A stretch of 64,000 nucleotides of DNA, from positions 152,579 through 216,578 of the forward strand of contig CAZXIJ010000004.1 in NCBI GenBank assembly GCA_964640725.1, written 5' to 3'. The notes under the pieces are model-generated. The model did not search any database. It had not been told where the DNA came from and saw only the letters and a program-made list of their open reading frames with translations. The DNA is from CALHVX01 sp964640725 (GTDB taxonomy: Bacteria; Pseudomonadota; Gammaproteobacteria; Pseudomonadales; Azotimanducaceae). Both the position numbers and the translations under genes were made by a program. Shown here in pieces: positions 8,810 to 16,589 of the stretch. Each line of letters begins with the position of its first letter. Positions within the stretch are counted from its first letter, which is position 1.

Positions 8810-9527
8810 GACTGCGCGCCAAAAGCGCCAGCAGCTGGGTCGCCGCCGCTTTTTCTGCCTCGCGGCGGCTGCTCCCGGAGCCTTCGCTGCGCAAATCCAG
8901 GGGGTCAAGCAGACAGGCCACGGTGAAGGTCTGCTGATGCAGCGCGCCTTTGGTGGACACGACCTCGTAGCGCGGCAGCGGCATTCCGCGGCCCTGCATG
9001 TACTCCTGCAACCGGGTCTTCGGGTCCTTGGTCTCGATGCGGCCCAGGGCCCTGAAGCGATCCCCCATCGCGTGAGCCACCAATCGCTCAGCCGCCTGCT
9101 GGCCGCCATCCAGATAGACCGCGCCGATCAGCGCCTCGAGCGCGTCGCTCAGCACCGAATCCTTGTTGCCGACGCCGCTGCGGTGCTCGCCGCTGCCCAA
9201 CCGCAGGCAGCAGGCCAGCTCCAGCTCTCGCGCGATCGTGGCCAGGGTCTCCCGGCGCACCAGCGATGCGCGCTTGAGCGTCATTTCCGATTCCGGGGCA
9301 TCGGCCAGCTCGCGATAGAGGTGGGTCGCCACACACTGCCCGAGCACCGCGTCCCCAAGAAACTCGAGCCGTTCGTTGTGACCGGCTCGGGCATTTTGGC
9401 CGCGGGCANNNNNNNNNNNNNNNNNNNNNNNNNNNNNNNNNNNNNNNNNNNNNNNNNNNNNNNNNNNNNNNNNNNNNNNNNNNNNNNNNNNNNNNNNNNN
9501 NNNNNNNNGATTCGTGGATGGATTCAT
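8802..9527 (-). CDS. rnc: Ribonuclease III (N-terminal part hidden by assembly gap)
   Basis: RNase III cuts double-stranded RNA in rRNA processing and mRNA regulation. Readable parts are the first residues MNPSTN and, after the gap, the catalytic signature HNERLEFLGDAVL, then DALEALIGAVYLD, and a C-terminal double-stranded RNA-binding domain from about DPKTRLQEYMQGR to GSSRREAEKAAA. About 20 residues before the signature are missing by comparison with E. coli (226 residues); the 100 N placeholder happens to keep the frame. The ATG overlaps the lepB stop (ATGA at 9524-9527), and the gene overlaps era by 8 bp. Confidence 0.92.
   Translation of the reverse strand: MNPSTNXXXXXXXXXXXXXXXXXXXXXXXXXXXXXXXXXXARGQNARAGHNERLEFLGDAVLGQCVATHLYRELADAPESEMTLKRASLVRRETLATIARELELACCLRLGSGEHRSGVGNKDSVLSDALEALIGAVYLDGGQQAAERLVAHAMGDRFRALGRIETKDPKTRLQEYMQGRGMPLPRYEVVSTKGALHQQTFTVACLLDPLDLRSEGSGSSRREAEKAAATQLLALLARSHE
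9409..9508. other. Assembly gap (100 N) near the 5' end of rnc
   Basis: The flanks share no overlap and show no repeat, so this is real missing sequence of unknown length. By family comparison about 60 bases of coding sequence are hidden. Confidence 0.9.
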
Positions 9528-10360
9528 GGAGTGGCCTCCGGGTCAGTGTCGAACCAGCGGTTACGCGAGAACGTCGGCAAATGCCAGCCGGGCTCTTTGT
9601 GCATCCAGATGGCGACGGCCTTACCGACAATTTGCGCTTCTTGCGCGAAGCCCCAGCGACGGCTGTCTTCGCTGCGGCCCCGGTTGTCGCCCATCATAAA
9701 GTAGCCATCTTCTGGCACCACCCACTCCTGCGCCGCCGGGAGCCGGATCTGCGGGTAGCGGTAGATGACCTGGGAGCGGCCATCAAGGGTCTCTTTGTAG
9801 GCCCGGATACGCAATACGCCGCTCGGGGTAGGCTGCTGCAGTTCTTCGACGAATTCGTAGGGGAGCCGTTCGCCGTTCACGGTCAAAGCCCGGTTGGCAT
9901 AGCGAATCCGGTCGCCGGGCAAACCGATGACACGCTTGATGAAGTAGCGGTCATCGCCCGGGGGCACGAACACCATGATGTCGCCGCGCTCAGGCGCTCC
10001 GACATCCACGATCTTGGTTTTCAGGACCGGCAGGCGCAGGCCGTAGGCGAACTTGTTGACCAGCACGAAATCCCCGACCTCGAGGGCAGGAACCATGGAC
10101 TCGGAGGGTATCTGATAGGGCTCGGCCAGGAAGCTCCGGAGAATCAGCACCACCAACAGCACCGGAAAAAACGAGCGCGCGTACTCTACCAGCACCGGTT
10201 CCTGGCGAATCTGCTCCGCTTCTTCCGCCCGAGCGCCGCCCGCCGCAACCTCGACCGCACGGTTCTCCCGGCGCGGCCGGAGCAGCAAGGCGTCCAGCGC
10301 CCAGATACCGCCGCTGATGAGGACCGCCCAGCTCAGGACCAGGGGAAAATCGATGTCCAC
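9524..10360 (-). CDS. lepB: Signal peptidase I
   Basis: LepB removes signal peptides from exported proteins at the periplasmic face of the inner membrane. The 278 residues begin with a membrane segment (about 7-26), a basic cytoplasmic loop and a second membrane segment (about 62-78). The catalytic serine is S88 in PSESM and the lysine is K142 in RYFIKRVIGLPGD; the GDNRGRSEDSR box follows near the C-terminus. The start is GTG at 10358-10360, sharing one base with the lepA stop, instead of the far upstream frame that lies inside lepA. It is shorter than E. coli LepB (324), as in many species. Confidence 0.95.
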   Translation of the reverse strand: MDIDFPLVLSWAVLISGGIWALDALLLRPRRENRAVEVAAGGARAEEAEQIRQEPVLVEYARSFFPVLLVVLILRSFLAEPYQIPSESMVPALEVGDFVLVNKFAYGLRLPVLKTKIVDVGAPERGDIMVFVPPGDDRYFIKRVIGLPGDRIRYANRALTVNGERLPYEFVEELQQPTPSGVLRIRAYKETLDGRSQVIYRYPQIRLPAAQEWVVPEDGYFMMGDNRGRSEDSRRWGFAQEAQIVGKAVAIWMHKEPGWHLPTFSRNRWFDTDPEATP

Positions 10361-12177
10361 TAGCGCTCTACCTTCAGGGCCGCCAGGAACGCTTCCTGCG
10401 GGATCTCTACGCTGCCGACCTGCTTCATGCGCCGCTTGCCCGCTTTCTGCTTTTCCAGCAGCTTCTTCTTGCGCGTCACGTCGCCGCCATAGCACTTGGC
10501 GGTGACGTTCTTGCGGAGCGCCTTGACAGTCTGCCGCGCGATGATCTGACCGCCGATCGCCGCCTGAATCGCAACGTCGAACATCTGCCGGGGGATCAGC
10601 TCTTTCATTTTCTCGGCCAGCTGCCGGCCTCGGGACTGGGCATCGTCCCGGTGAACGATGCAGGCCAGCGCATCGACCCGGTCGCCGTTGATCAGAATAT
10701 CGAGCTTGACCAGGTTCGCCGCCTCGAAACGGGCAAAGCTGTAGTCCAGCGAGGCAAAGCCCTTGCTGACCGACTTGAGGCGATCGAAGAAATCCATGAC
10801 CACTTCGTTCATGGGCATTTCCCAGCTCATGGACACCTGGCCACTGGAGAACTGCATGTTCTTCTGCACGCCGCGCCGCTCGACGCACAGGCTCATGACG
10901 CTGCCCACGTATTCCTGGGGCGTAAGGATGTTCACCTCGGCGATCGGCTCGCGCATGGTCTTGAAGTTGGGCGGCAGGCTCGACGGGTTGTCGACGCGCA
11001 CCAGCGCGCCGTCCATCGCTTCGACTTCAAACACAACGGTCGGCGCGGAGGTAATCAGATCCAGGTTGTACTCGCGTTCCAGCCGCTCCTGGACGATTTC
11101 CATGTGCAACATGCCCAGGAAGCCGCAGCGAAACCCGAAGCCCAGGGCATCGGAGGACTCTGGTTCATAGAACAGCGAGGCATCGTTCAGCGTGAGCTTC
11201 GCGAGCGCTTCCCGAAAATCTTCGAAATCTTCGCTGCTCACCGGAAACAGCCCGGCATAGACCTGCGGTTTGATCTCGGCAAAGCCAGGCAATTGCTCGA
11301 CTTCGGTGTTTCCGGCGCTGACCAGCGTATCGCCAACGGGCGCGCCGCGAATCTCTTTAATGCTGGCCACCAGATACCCGACTTCCCCTGCAGCGAGCTC
11401 GCCGCTCGGCGATCGCTTGGGCGTAAAGCGCCCGAGCTCGTCGGCGCTGTGGACCTTGCCCGTGGACTTGACGACGAACTTATCGCCCTTGTTGATCCGC
11501 CCTTGCATGATGCGCACCAGGGAGACAACGCCCAGGTAGTTATCGAACCAGGAATCGATGATCAGAGCCTGCAGCGGCGCGTCCCGGTCGCCTTCCGGGG
11601 CCGGGATCTGGGCGACCAGGCGCTCGAGCAGGTCGGGCACGCCCTCGCCGGTTTTGGCGGAGCAGGAAATGATGTCGTCGGTATCCAGGCCGATGATCTC
11701 TTCGATCTCGGCGGCGACCCGTTCCGGCTCGGCCTGAGGCAAATCGATCTTGTTGAGCACGGGCAACACTTCCAGCCCCTGCTCGATCGCCGTATAGCAA
11801 TTGGCAACCGACTGCGCCTCGACGCCCTGGGCCGCGTCAACCACCAGCAACGCGCCTTCACAGGCCGCCAGGGAGCGCGAGACCTCGTAGCTGAAGTCGA
11901 CGTGACCAGGCGTGTCGATAAAGTTGAGCTGGTAGCGCTGCCCATCAGCCGCTTCGTGGTGCAGCGTCACGCTCTGAGCCTTGATGGTGATTCCACGCTC
12001 GCGCTCAAGGTCCATGGAGTCGAGCACCTGGGCCGCCATCTCGCGCTCGGACAGTCCGCCGCAGAGCTGAATCAGGCGATCAGACAGCGTCGATTTGCCG
12101 TGATCTATGTGCGCAATGATCGAGAAATTGCGAATTCTGGAAATGTCGGTCAAGTCGGCCAAGGACTGCGCAGGCAC
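10360..12177 (-). CDS. lepA: Elongation factor 4 (LepA)
   Basis: LepA is a ribosome-associated GTPase acting in translation and 30S assembly. The 605 residues match the family (E. coli 599). The GTPase domain has AHIDHGKST near residue 22, DTPGHVDFSYEVSR near 85 and NKIDLP near 140; EF-G-like domains follow, and the C-terminal LepA-specific domain includes CYGGDVTRKKKLLEKQK. The lepA-lepB order with a one-base overlap supports co-transcription. Confidence 0.97.
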   Translation of the reverse strand: MPAQSLADLTDISRIRNFSIIAHIDHGKSTLSDRLIQLCGGLSEREMAAQVLDSMDLERERGITIKAQSVTLHHEAADGQRYQLNFIDTPGHVDFSYEVSRSLAACEGALLVVDAAQGVEAQSVANCYTAIEQGLEVLPVLNKIDLPQAEPERVAAEIEEIIGLDTDDIISCSAKTGEGVPDLLERLVAQIPAPEGDRDAPLQALIIDSWFDNYLGVVSLVRIMQGRINKGDKFVVKSTGKVHSADELGRFTPKRSPSGELAAGEVGYLVASIKEIRGAPVGDTLVSAGNTEVEQLPGFAEIKPQVYAGLFPVSSEDFEDFREALAKLTLNDASLFYEPESSDALGFGFRCGFLGMLHMEIVQERLEREYNLDLITSAPTVVFEVEAMDGALVRVDNPSSLPPNFKTMREPIAEVNILTPQEYVGSVMSLCVERRGVQKNMQFSSGQVSMSWEMPMNEVVMDFFDRLKSVSKGFASLDYSFARFEAANLVKLDILINGDRVDALACIVHRDDAQSRGRQLAEKMKELIPRQMFDVAIQAAIGGQIIARQTVKALRKNVTAKCYGGDVTRKKKLLEKQKAGKRRMKQVGSVEIPQEAFLAALKVER

Positions 12178-12253
12178 CCTGTGAGATTGCGGGCGCGAGT
12201 GTAGCTCAAGGGGCCTCAGGCTGTCCTGACAAGGACCTCAAAGGCGCAGAAAG

Positions 12254-12291
12254 CCGCCTGGGACGCGCTTCGGGGCGGCATTCCCAGGCGG
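12254..12291 (-). terminator. Inverted repeat between mucD and lepA, possible weak terminator
   Basis: A perfect 10-bp inverted repeat (CCGCCTGGGA / TCCCAGGCGG) with an 18-nt loop lies just after the mucD stop. On the minus strand it is followed only by GGCTTTCT, so termination would be partial; it may set the lepA level below mucD. Confidence 0.5.
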
Positions 12292-12305
12292 TTGGGGCGC
12301 CCCGG

Positions 12306-13721
12306 CTAGTCGGGCACCCGGAAGGCCAGGAACGTGGGCACTTCACCGCGGATGATCAGCACCGGTACGCTGCGGCCCTTGGGCAGGTCGCCGGTCACCT
12401 TGGCAAAGGCCGCCAGGGAATCGATCGCCTGGTTGTTCATGCGGGTAATGATATCGCCTTCGCGCAGGCCAGCCTCTTCGGCCGGGCCGCTGGCGCTGAC
12501 GACGCGGACACCGCCTTTGATGTTGAGCCGCTCCAGCGCGCCCTCGGGCAGGGCCTCGACCCCGAGCCCGAGCGTCGCGTTGCGCTCGTCCGAGCGGCTG
12601 CCGCCGCCCGCAGCGGGGCCACCCGCGACCGCGAGCTCACCGATCTTGACCTCGATCGTACGCGGCGAGCCGCCGCGCTGCACCCGCAGCTTGGCCGTGC
12701 TGCCCGCTCGTACCCGGCCCACCAGATGCGGCAGTTCCGAGGACAAGTCGATCGGCTCGCCGTTAAACGCAATGATGACATCGCCTTCCCGCAAACCGGC
12801 CGCTTCTGCCGGGCTGTCTTCCAGTACTCGGGCCACCAGCGCGCCTTGCGGACGCTTCAGGCCAAAGCTCTCTGCCAGATCGCGGTTCACTTCCTGGATC
12901 ACGACCCCAAGCCAGCCCCGGGACACAGCACCGGAACTCTTGAGCTGCTCGACCACCTCCATGGCAACATCGATCGGAATCGCGAACGACACCCCCATAA
13001 AGCCGCCGGAGTTGCTGTAAATCTGCGAGTTGATGCCGATCACTTCGCCGTCGAGATTGAACAGGGGGCCGCCGCTGTTGCCGGGGTTAATCGCGACATC
13101 AGTCTGCAGGTAGGGCACGTAGTTTTCGTTCTGCGCCGTGGGCAGGCTGCGACCCTTGGCGCTGACGATGCCGGCGGTCACCGAATAGTCGAATCCAAAG
13201 GGAGAGCCGATGGCCAGGACCCAGGCACCGACCTTCAGGTCCCGGGATCGCCCGAGCTGTACCGTCGGCAGGTTTTTGCCGTCTACCTTGAGCAGGGCAA
13301 GGTCGCTGCGCGGATCCGCGCCAACCAGCTCGGCGGTGAACTCCCGCCGGTCAGACAGGCGAACCACAATCTCGTCGGCATTTTCGACCACATGGTTATT
13401 GGTCAGCACGTAGCCGTCTTTGCTCAGGATAAATCCGGAACCCAGGGACTGCGGGGCGCGAAATGGGGTGTCGCTGCCACCGCCACCGCGGCCACGGTCC
13501 GGCGGAAAGAAGCGCCGAAAAAATTCTTCCAGCTCATCGCTCCGGGGCCGGGTTGACCGGGATGATCGCTGCTCGCGGTTCTGGACCGTCGAGATGTTCA
13601 CAACCGCCGGCGCGTTGTCATCGACCAGCTCTGTGAAGTCCGGCAACGATCGTGCGTCGGCGATCGGAGCGGTCGCGGCCAGAATCGTCAGCACAGCAAA
13701 GGCGTAAATGGTTCGTAACAC
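12306..13721 (-). CDS. mucD: DegP/MucD-type periplasmic serine protease
   Basis: A periplasmic HtrA-family protease and chaperone that handles misfolded envelope proteins. The 471 residues start with a signal peptide (about 1-23, ending IADA-RS). The catalytic triad is H110 in TNNHVV, D140 in DPRSDLALLKV and S216 in NPGNSGGPLF, followed by two PDZ domains (about 275-365 and 385-465). A Gly/Arg-rich loop near residue 75 is typical of DegP Q-linkers. It is the last gene of the rpoE-rseA-rseB-rseC group, the same place mucD has in Pseudomonas, so sigma-E control is likely. Confidence 0.95.
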   Translation of the reverse strand: MLRTIYAFAVLTILAATAPIADARSLPDFTELVDDNAPAVVNISTVQNREQRSSRSTRPRSDELEEFFRRFFPPDRGRGGGGSDTPFRAPQSLGSGFILSKDGYVLTNNHVVENADEIVVRLSDRREFTAELVGADPRSDLALLKVDGKNLPTVQLGRSRDLKVGAWVLAIGSPFGFDYSVTAGIVSAKGRSLPTAQNENYVPYLQTDVAINPGNSGGPLFNLDGEVIGINSQIYSNSGGFMGVSFAIPIDVAMEVVEQLKSSGAVSRGWLGVVIQEVNRDLAESFGLKRPQGALVARVLEDSPAEAAGLREGDVIIAFNGEPIDLSSELPHLVGRVRAGSTAKLRVQRGGSPRTIEVKIGELAVAGGPAAGGGSRSDERNATLGLGVEALPEGALERLNIKGGVRVVSASGPAEEAGLREGDIITRMNNQAIDSLAAFAKVTGDLPKGRSVPVLIIRGEVPTFLAFRVPD

Positions 13722-13786
13722 AGGGTCTCCTAGTCCAAGGTTGTGTCAGGGAATCAGACCGCGCAGGGGCCCTTTGGTTCGACGAT

Positions 13787-14143
13787 CTAGCGGTCCGGCG
13801 CAGCGGTCTGCAGTAGCTGCCGGTAGCGCTTTTCGGGTACTGCCCTGACAAGCAGCACCACGACAGTCAACACGGCCAGCACAGCCAGCAGCTGCAGGCC
13901 CGCCCCCGCCTCGTCCAGCCGCGGCAACACCGCGACGAACAGCGCCAGGGGCAAGCCGAAGCACAGCACGCTGAGCCACAGCAGGCTTCGGGGCGACGGC
14001 TCAGACGGATCTGAAGGGCCCCGGTCACCGGCAAGAAGCGGGCTGCCCGGCGGCATGCTGTGCCGGGCCGGACCACCGCCCTGCAGGCGACAGGCTCCCC
14101 GTGCCGCACAGCCGATACATGGGGACAGAGACGGCGGGTTCAA
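13787..14143 (-). CDS. Short RseC/MucC-like membrane protein
   Basis: A 118-residue protein with an N-terminal cysteine cluster (C9, C12, C18 in CIGCAARGAC) and two hydrophobic segments (about 53-75 and 80-100) followed by a basic tail. Cysteines before two membrane helices, and a place between rseB and mucD, match RseC/MucC, but canonical RseC is longer and has a conserved stretch before the cysteines that is missing here. The start is a TTG 11 bases after the rseB stop, with GAGG just upstream; no longer frame is possible without entering rseB. Family assignment rests largely on context. Confidence 0.65.
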   Translation of the reverse strand: MNPPSLSPCIGCAARGACRLQGGGPARHSMPPGSPLLAGDRGPSDPSEPSPRSLLWLSVLCFGLPLALFVAVLPRLDEAGAGLQLLAVLAVLTVVVLLVRAVPEKRYRQLLQTAAPDR

Positions 14144-14154
14144 GAGCGCCTCGG

Positions 14155-15231
14155 CTACGGGGCGGCAGTACTGACGGAGCGAGCAATCTTTTGGGCCGTC
14201 TCCGTCGGCAGTTCCCCCACCACCGTCACCAGATGGGGTTCAGCCTGTCGCGACAGATGCGTGACCGCCACCGTAGCGCCGTTCCGCGACACTACGTTAC
14301 CGGCACCGGCCGGCGGCATGGCTTCGATAAACACCGAAAACGCAGCAATGCCGTCGCTGTACATCATGGTGTTGACGTCCTTCAGCGTGCTCGGTTTGCG
14401 CCGCACATCAGCTGCCGCCATGGTGAAGCCTTTCGGGACCCAGCTCAGCTGCCAGCCCACGGACTTTTGCGTCACCGGCTGTGGCTGGTTCGCAGCCAGC
14501 GCCAGATGGCTGACCATGCTGCCGTCCTTGCTCTTGCCTTCGAGGGAAGATGCCAGCGCCTGCGGTTTGACGTCAGCGCCAAGCAACAGCTGGTTGAACT
14601 GAAAGATCTCCAGCCGCTGGCCGCGGCTATCGACCAGCTCGGACCGCAGCAGCATGCGGGTCTGTTCGTCCAGCCACAGGCGATAGCCAAAGCGATTCTC
14701 GTCCCGGGGCTTGACCCGAATCCGCACGGCCCGGCGATCTGCCACCCGGTCATAGCCAACAAAGGTCAGGCCGTAGACCCCGGAGAGCTGATCAAAGCGA
14801 CGCACAAAGGCCCGGGCAAAGGGACCAGATGGGATACTCGACTCGAGCTCGAGCAGGTCATCGCCAGGCATGACGATGCAGCTCACGGCCTCGCCCTCCC
14901 GAAGGATCTCCCGCGGCGCGCCGTTCAGGTGCACCAGTCGTTCCCGGGTAACGCCGTCGATCTGCATGTGTACCACGCGCAGGGTCGTGAGATCGGCGCC
15001 GGTGTAGAAGCTGAAGATGCCGTCGTAGTCGAGCTCGCTGAAAGCGCGGTCCATCGAAGCCAGCCAGTCTGCCGGCTCGCCCTCGGGCGCTTCGGCGCGC
15101 AGCGCTGTTGCGCCGAGGGACAGCAGAACGCCGAGGGCCGCACCAGTCAGCGTGCGGCCCGGACGGCGGCCGCTGGCCGCCTGGCGCAGCGTCACAGCCA
15201 CGGCGCGCGAGTGCCTGAATCCAAGTGCCAT
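14155..15231 (-). CDS. rseB: Sigma-E factor regulatory protein RseB
   Basis: RseB is a periplasmic protein that binds RseA and shields it from DegS until lipid or LPS signals release it. The 358 residues have an arginine-rich N-terminus and a hydrophobic stretch (about 25-45) ending LRAEA, consistent with export. Recognisable parts include ASMDRAFSELDYDGIFSF and a C-terminal domain ending in VVGELPTETAQKIARSV. It lies 11 bp after rseA and 11 bp before the rseC-like gene. Confidence 0.92.
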   Translation of the reverse strand: MALGFRHSRAVAVTLRQAASGRRPGRTLTGAALGVLLSLGATALRAEAPEGEPADWLASMDRAFSELDYDGIFSFYTGADLTTLRVVHMQIDGVTRERLVHLNGAPREILREGEAVSCIVMPGDDLLELESSIPSGPFARAFVRRFDQLSGVYGLTFVGYDRVADRRAVRIRVKPRDENRFGYRLWLDEQTRMLLRSELVDSRGQRLEIFQFNQLLLGADVKPQALASSLEGKSKDGSMVSHLALAANQPQPVTQKSVGWQLSWVPKGFTMAAADVRRKPSTLKDVNTMMYSDGIAAFSVFIEAMPPAGAGNVVSRNGATVAVTHLSRQAEPHLVTVVGELPTETAQKIARSVSTAAP

Positions 15232-15242
15232 GTACGCCCGCC

Positions 15243-15833
15243 CTACCTGGACGGCTCGGCGTTCTCGAACGTCACGACCTTGACGAAGGAAGCGACCCCG
15301 GGGTTGTTGAGCGCTTTCTGTTGCACGTGATGCAACATGTAGGCGTTTGCACGCTGCACATCGCTGGGCGAGACGTCAGATTCCAGCTGCACGATCGGGC
15401 CCTCGATCTCGATGGCGCCCTGAGCGACCAGCGGCTGCGCACTGTCGGTGCCCGTGCCGCCAAGCCCGAGCATGACCGCTGCCGCGACCGAGGCCGCGAC
15501 GGCGAAGGGCGCAATGCGCTTCCAGGGCGCGGTGCCGGGGCTGGCTTCCGGCTCTGCGGAAGGCACCTTTGACAACAGCGCCGCTGGTGCCGCGGGCACT
15601 TCCGTCGGCTCATCGCCCAGGCTGGCCCAGATCGCGTCGCCCATGGCGCTGACGGCCTGGTCATCGAGCGGGCTGGCCTCGCCTCGCAGGCGCTCGCCAA
15701 TCAGGTGGTAGCGGCGCCAGGCTCCCGTGAGCTCGTCGCTGCGCCCAACCTCGTCCAGCACCCGGCGCAATTCGAAAACATCGGCTTCGCCATCCACTAC
15801 TGCAGACAGCGCCTCTTTGAGTTGCTCAGTCAT
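15243..15833 (-). CDS. rseA: Anti-sigma-E factor RseA
   Basis: RseA holds sigma-E at the inner membrane and is destroyed by regulated proteolysis during envelope stress. The 196 residues have the N-terminal sigma-binding helices (MTEQLKEALSAVVDGEAD and RRYHLIGERLRGE), a single membrane segment around 107-127 (PFAVAASVAAAVMLGLGG), and a periplasmic tail ending in VTFENAEPSR. It follows rpoE by 75 bp. Confidence 0.92.
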   Translation of the reverse strand: MTEQLKEALSAVVDGEADVFELRRVLDEVGRSDELTGAWRRYHLIGERLRGEASPLDDQAVSAMGDAIWASLGDEPTEVPAAPAALLSKVPSAEPEASPGTAPWKRIAPFAVAASVAAAVMLGLGGTGTDSAQPLVAQGAIEIEGPIVQLESDVSPSDVQRANAYMLHHVQQKALNNPGVASFVKVVTFENAEPSR

Positions 15834-15908
15834 CCCTGCCAGTCCGTTCTGGGCGAAGGCCGGCTGTGGACCGCCTTCGCGCTGGTTAGTACCATCATCT
15901 CAAACAAT

Positions 15909-16496
15909 TTATTTGCCATTCCTGCGCTGCAGCAGCGGCTCAATCCGTTTATCGATCGCTTCCCGGGCCCGGAAGATGCGGGATCGGACCGTGCCGACGG
16001 GGCATTCCATCACCTCGGCGATCTGCTCGTAAGATAGACCGTCGAATTCACGCAAAGTTACAGCGCTGCGCAGATCTTCCGGCAAATCTGCGATCGCGTT
16101 GTCGATCTCGGCCGAAAGCTGGTCCCGGGCCATGGCCGCCTCGGGATTTTCCACCTCCTGCAAGACTCCGCTCGGGTCGATAAGTTCCGCGTCAGCAATG
16201 TCCAGATCAGTGCCCGGGGGCCGACGGGAGCGGGATACCAGGTGGTTCTTGGCCGTGTTGATGGCGATGCGGTACAGCCAGGTATAGAAGGCGCTGTCGC
16301 CCCGGAACCGGGGCAGCGCCCGAAAAGCCTTGATGAATGCTTCCTGGGTGACGTCCCGGACCTCTTCGTGGTCCTTCACGTAGCGCCTGACCAGGTTCAG
16401 GATCTTCTGCTGGTAACGGGCAAACAGCAGATCGAAGGCGGTTTTGTCGCCCGCCTGCACCCGCCGAACCAGTTCCTTGTCAGTGTCTTTGCTCAA
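15909..16496 (-). CDS. rpoE: RNA polymerase sigma-E factor (RpoE/AlgU)
   Basis: An extracytoplasmic-function sigma factor directing the envelope-stress regulon. Region 2 is visible as AFDLLFARYQQKILNLVRR and DVTQEAFIKAFRALPRFRGD with FYTWLYRIAINTAKNHL; region 4 as LPEDLRSAVTLREFDGLSYE and GTVRSRIFRAREA. I chose the TTG at 16494-16496 as the start, giving 195 residues starting SKDTDKELVRRVQAGDK, because AGAGGA lies 3-8 bases upstream and AlgU homologues start there; a GC-rich upstream extension is possible in frame. It diverges from nadB, as in Pseudomonas and E. coli. Confidence 0.95.
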   Translation of the reverse strand: MSKDTDKELVRRVQAGDKTAFDLLFARYQQKILNLVRRYVKDHEEVRDVTQEAFIKAFRALPRFRGDSAFYTWLYRIAINTAKNHLVSRSRRPPGTDLDIADAELIDPSGVLQEVENPEAAMARDQLSAEIDNAIADLPEDLRSAVTLREFDGLSYEQIAEVMECPVGTVRSRIFRAREAIDKRIEPLLQRRNGK

Positions 16497-16589
16497 TGTC
16501 CTCTGCCTGCTGCACAAGCCTGCCGCCCAGCCGGCGATTGTGACCCGTTCCTCGTATACTGAAAAGCGCTATCGCAAGGGGAGCGGGCA

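Noticed and set aside
9524..10888. 454-residue frame for lepB
   Set aside because: The first 176 residues overlap lepA in another frame; the conserved peptidase begins at the GTG at 10360.
10651..12204. 517-residue plus-strand frame opposite lepA
   Set aside because: It is the antisense shadow of a fully conserved lepA in GC-rich DNA; no motif and no ribosome binding site.
16497..16589. Autoregulated sigma-E promoter before rpoE
   Set aside because: Only a GGAAC-like fragment is present; no matching -10 at the right distance could be identified.
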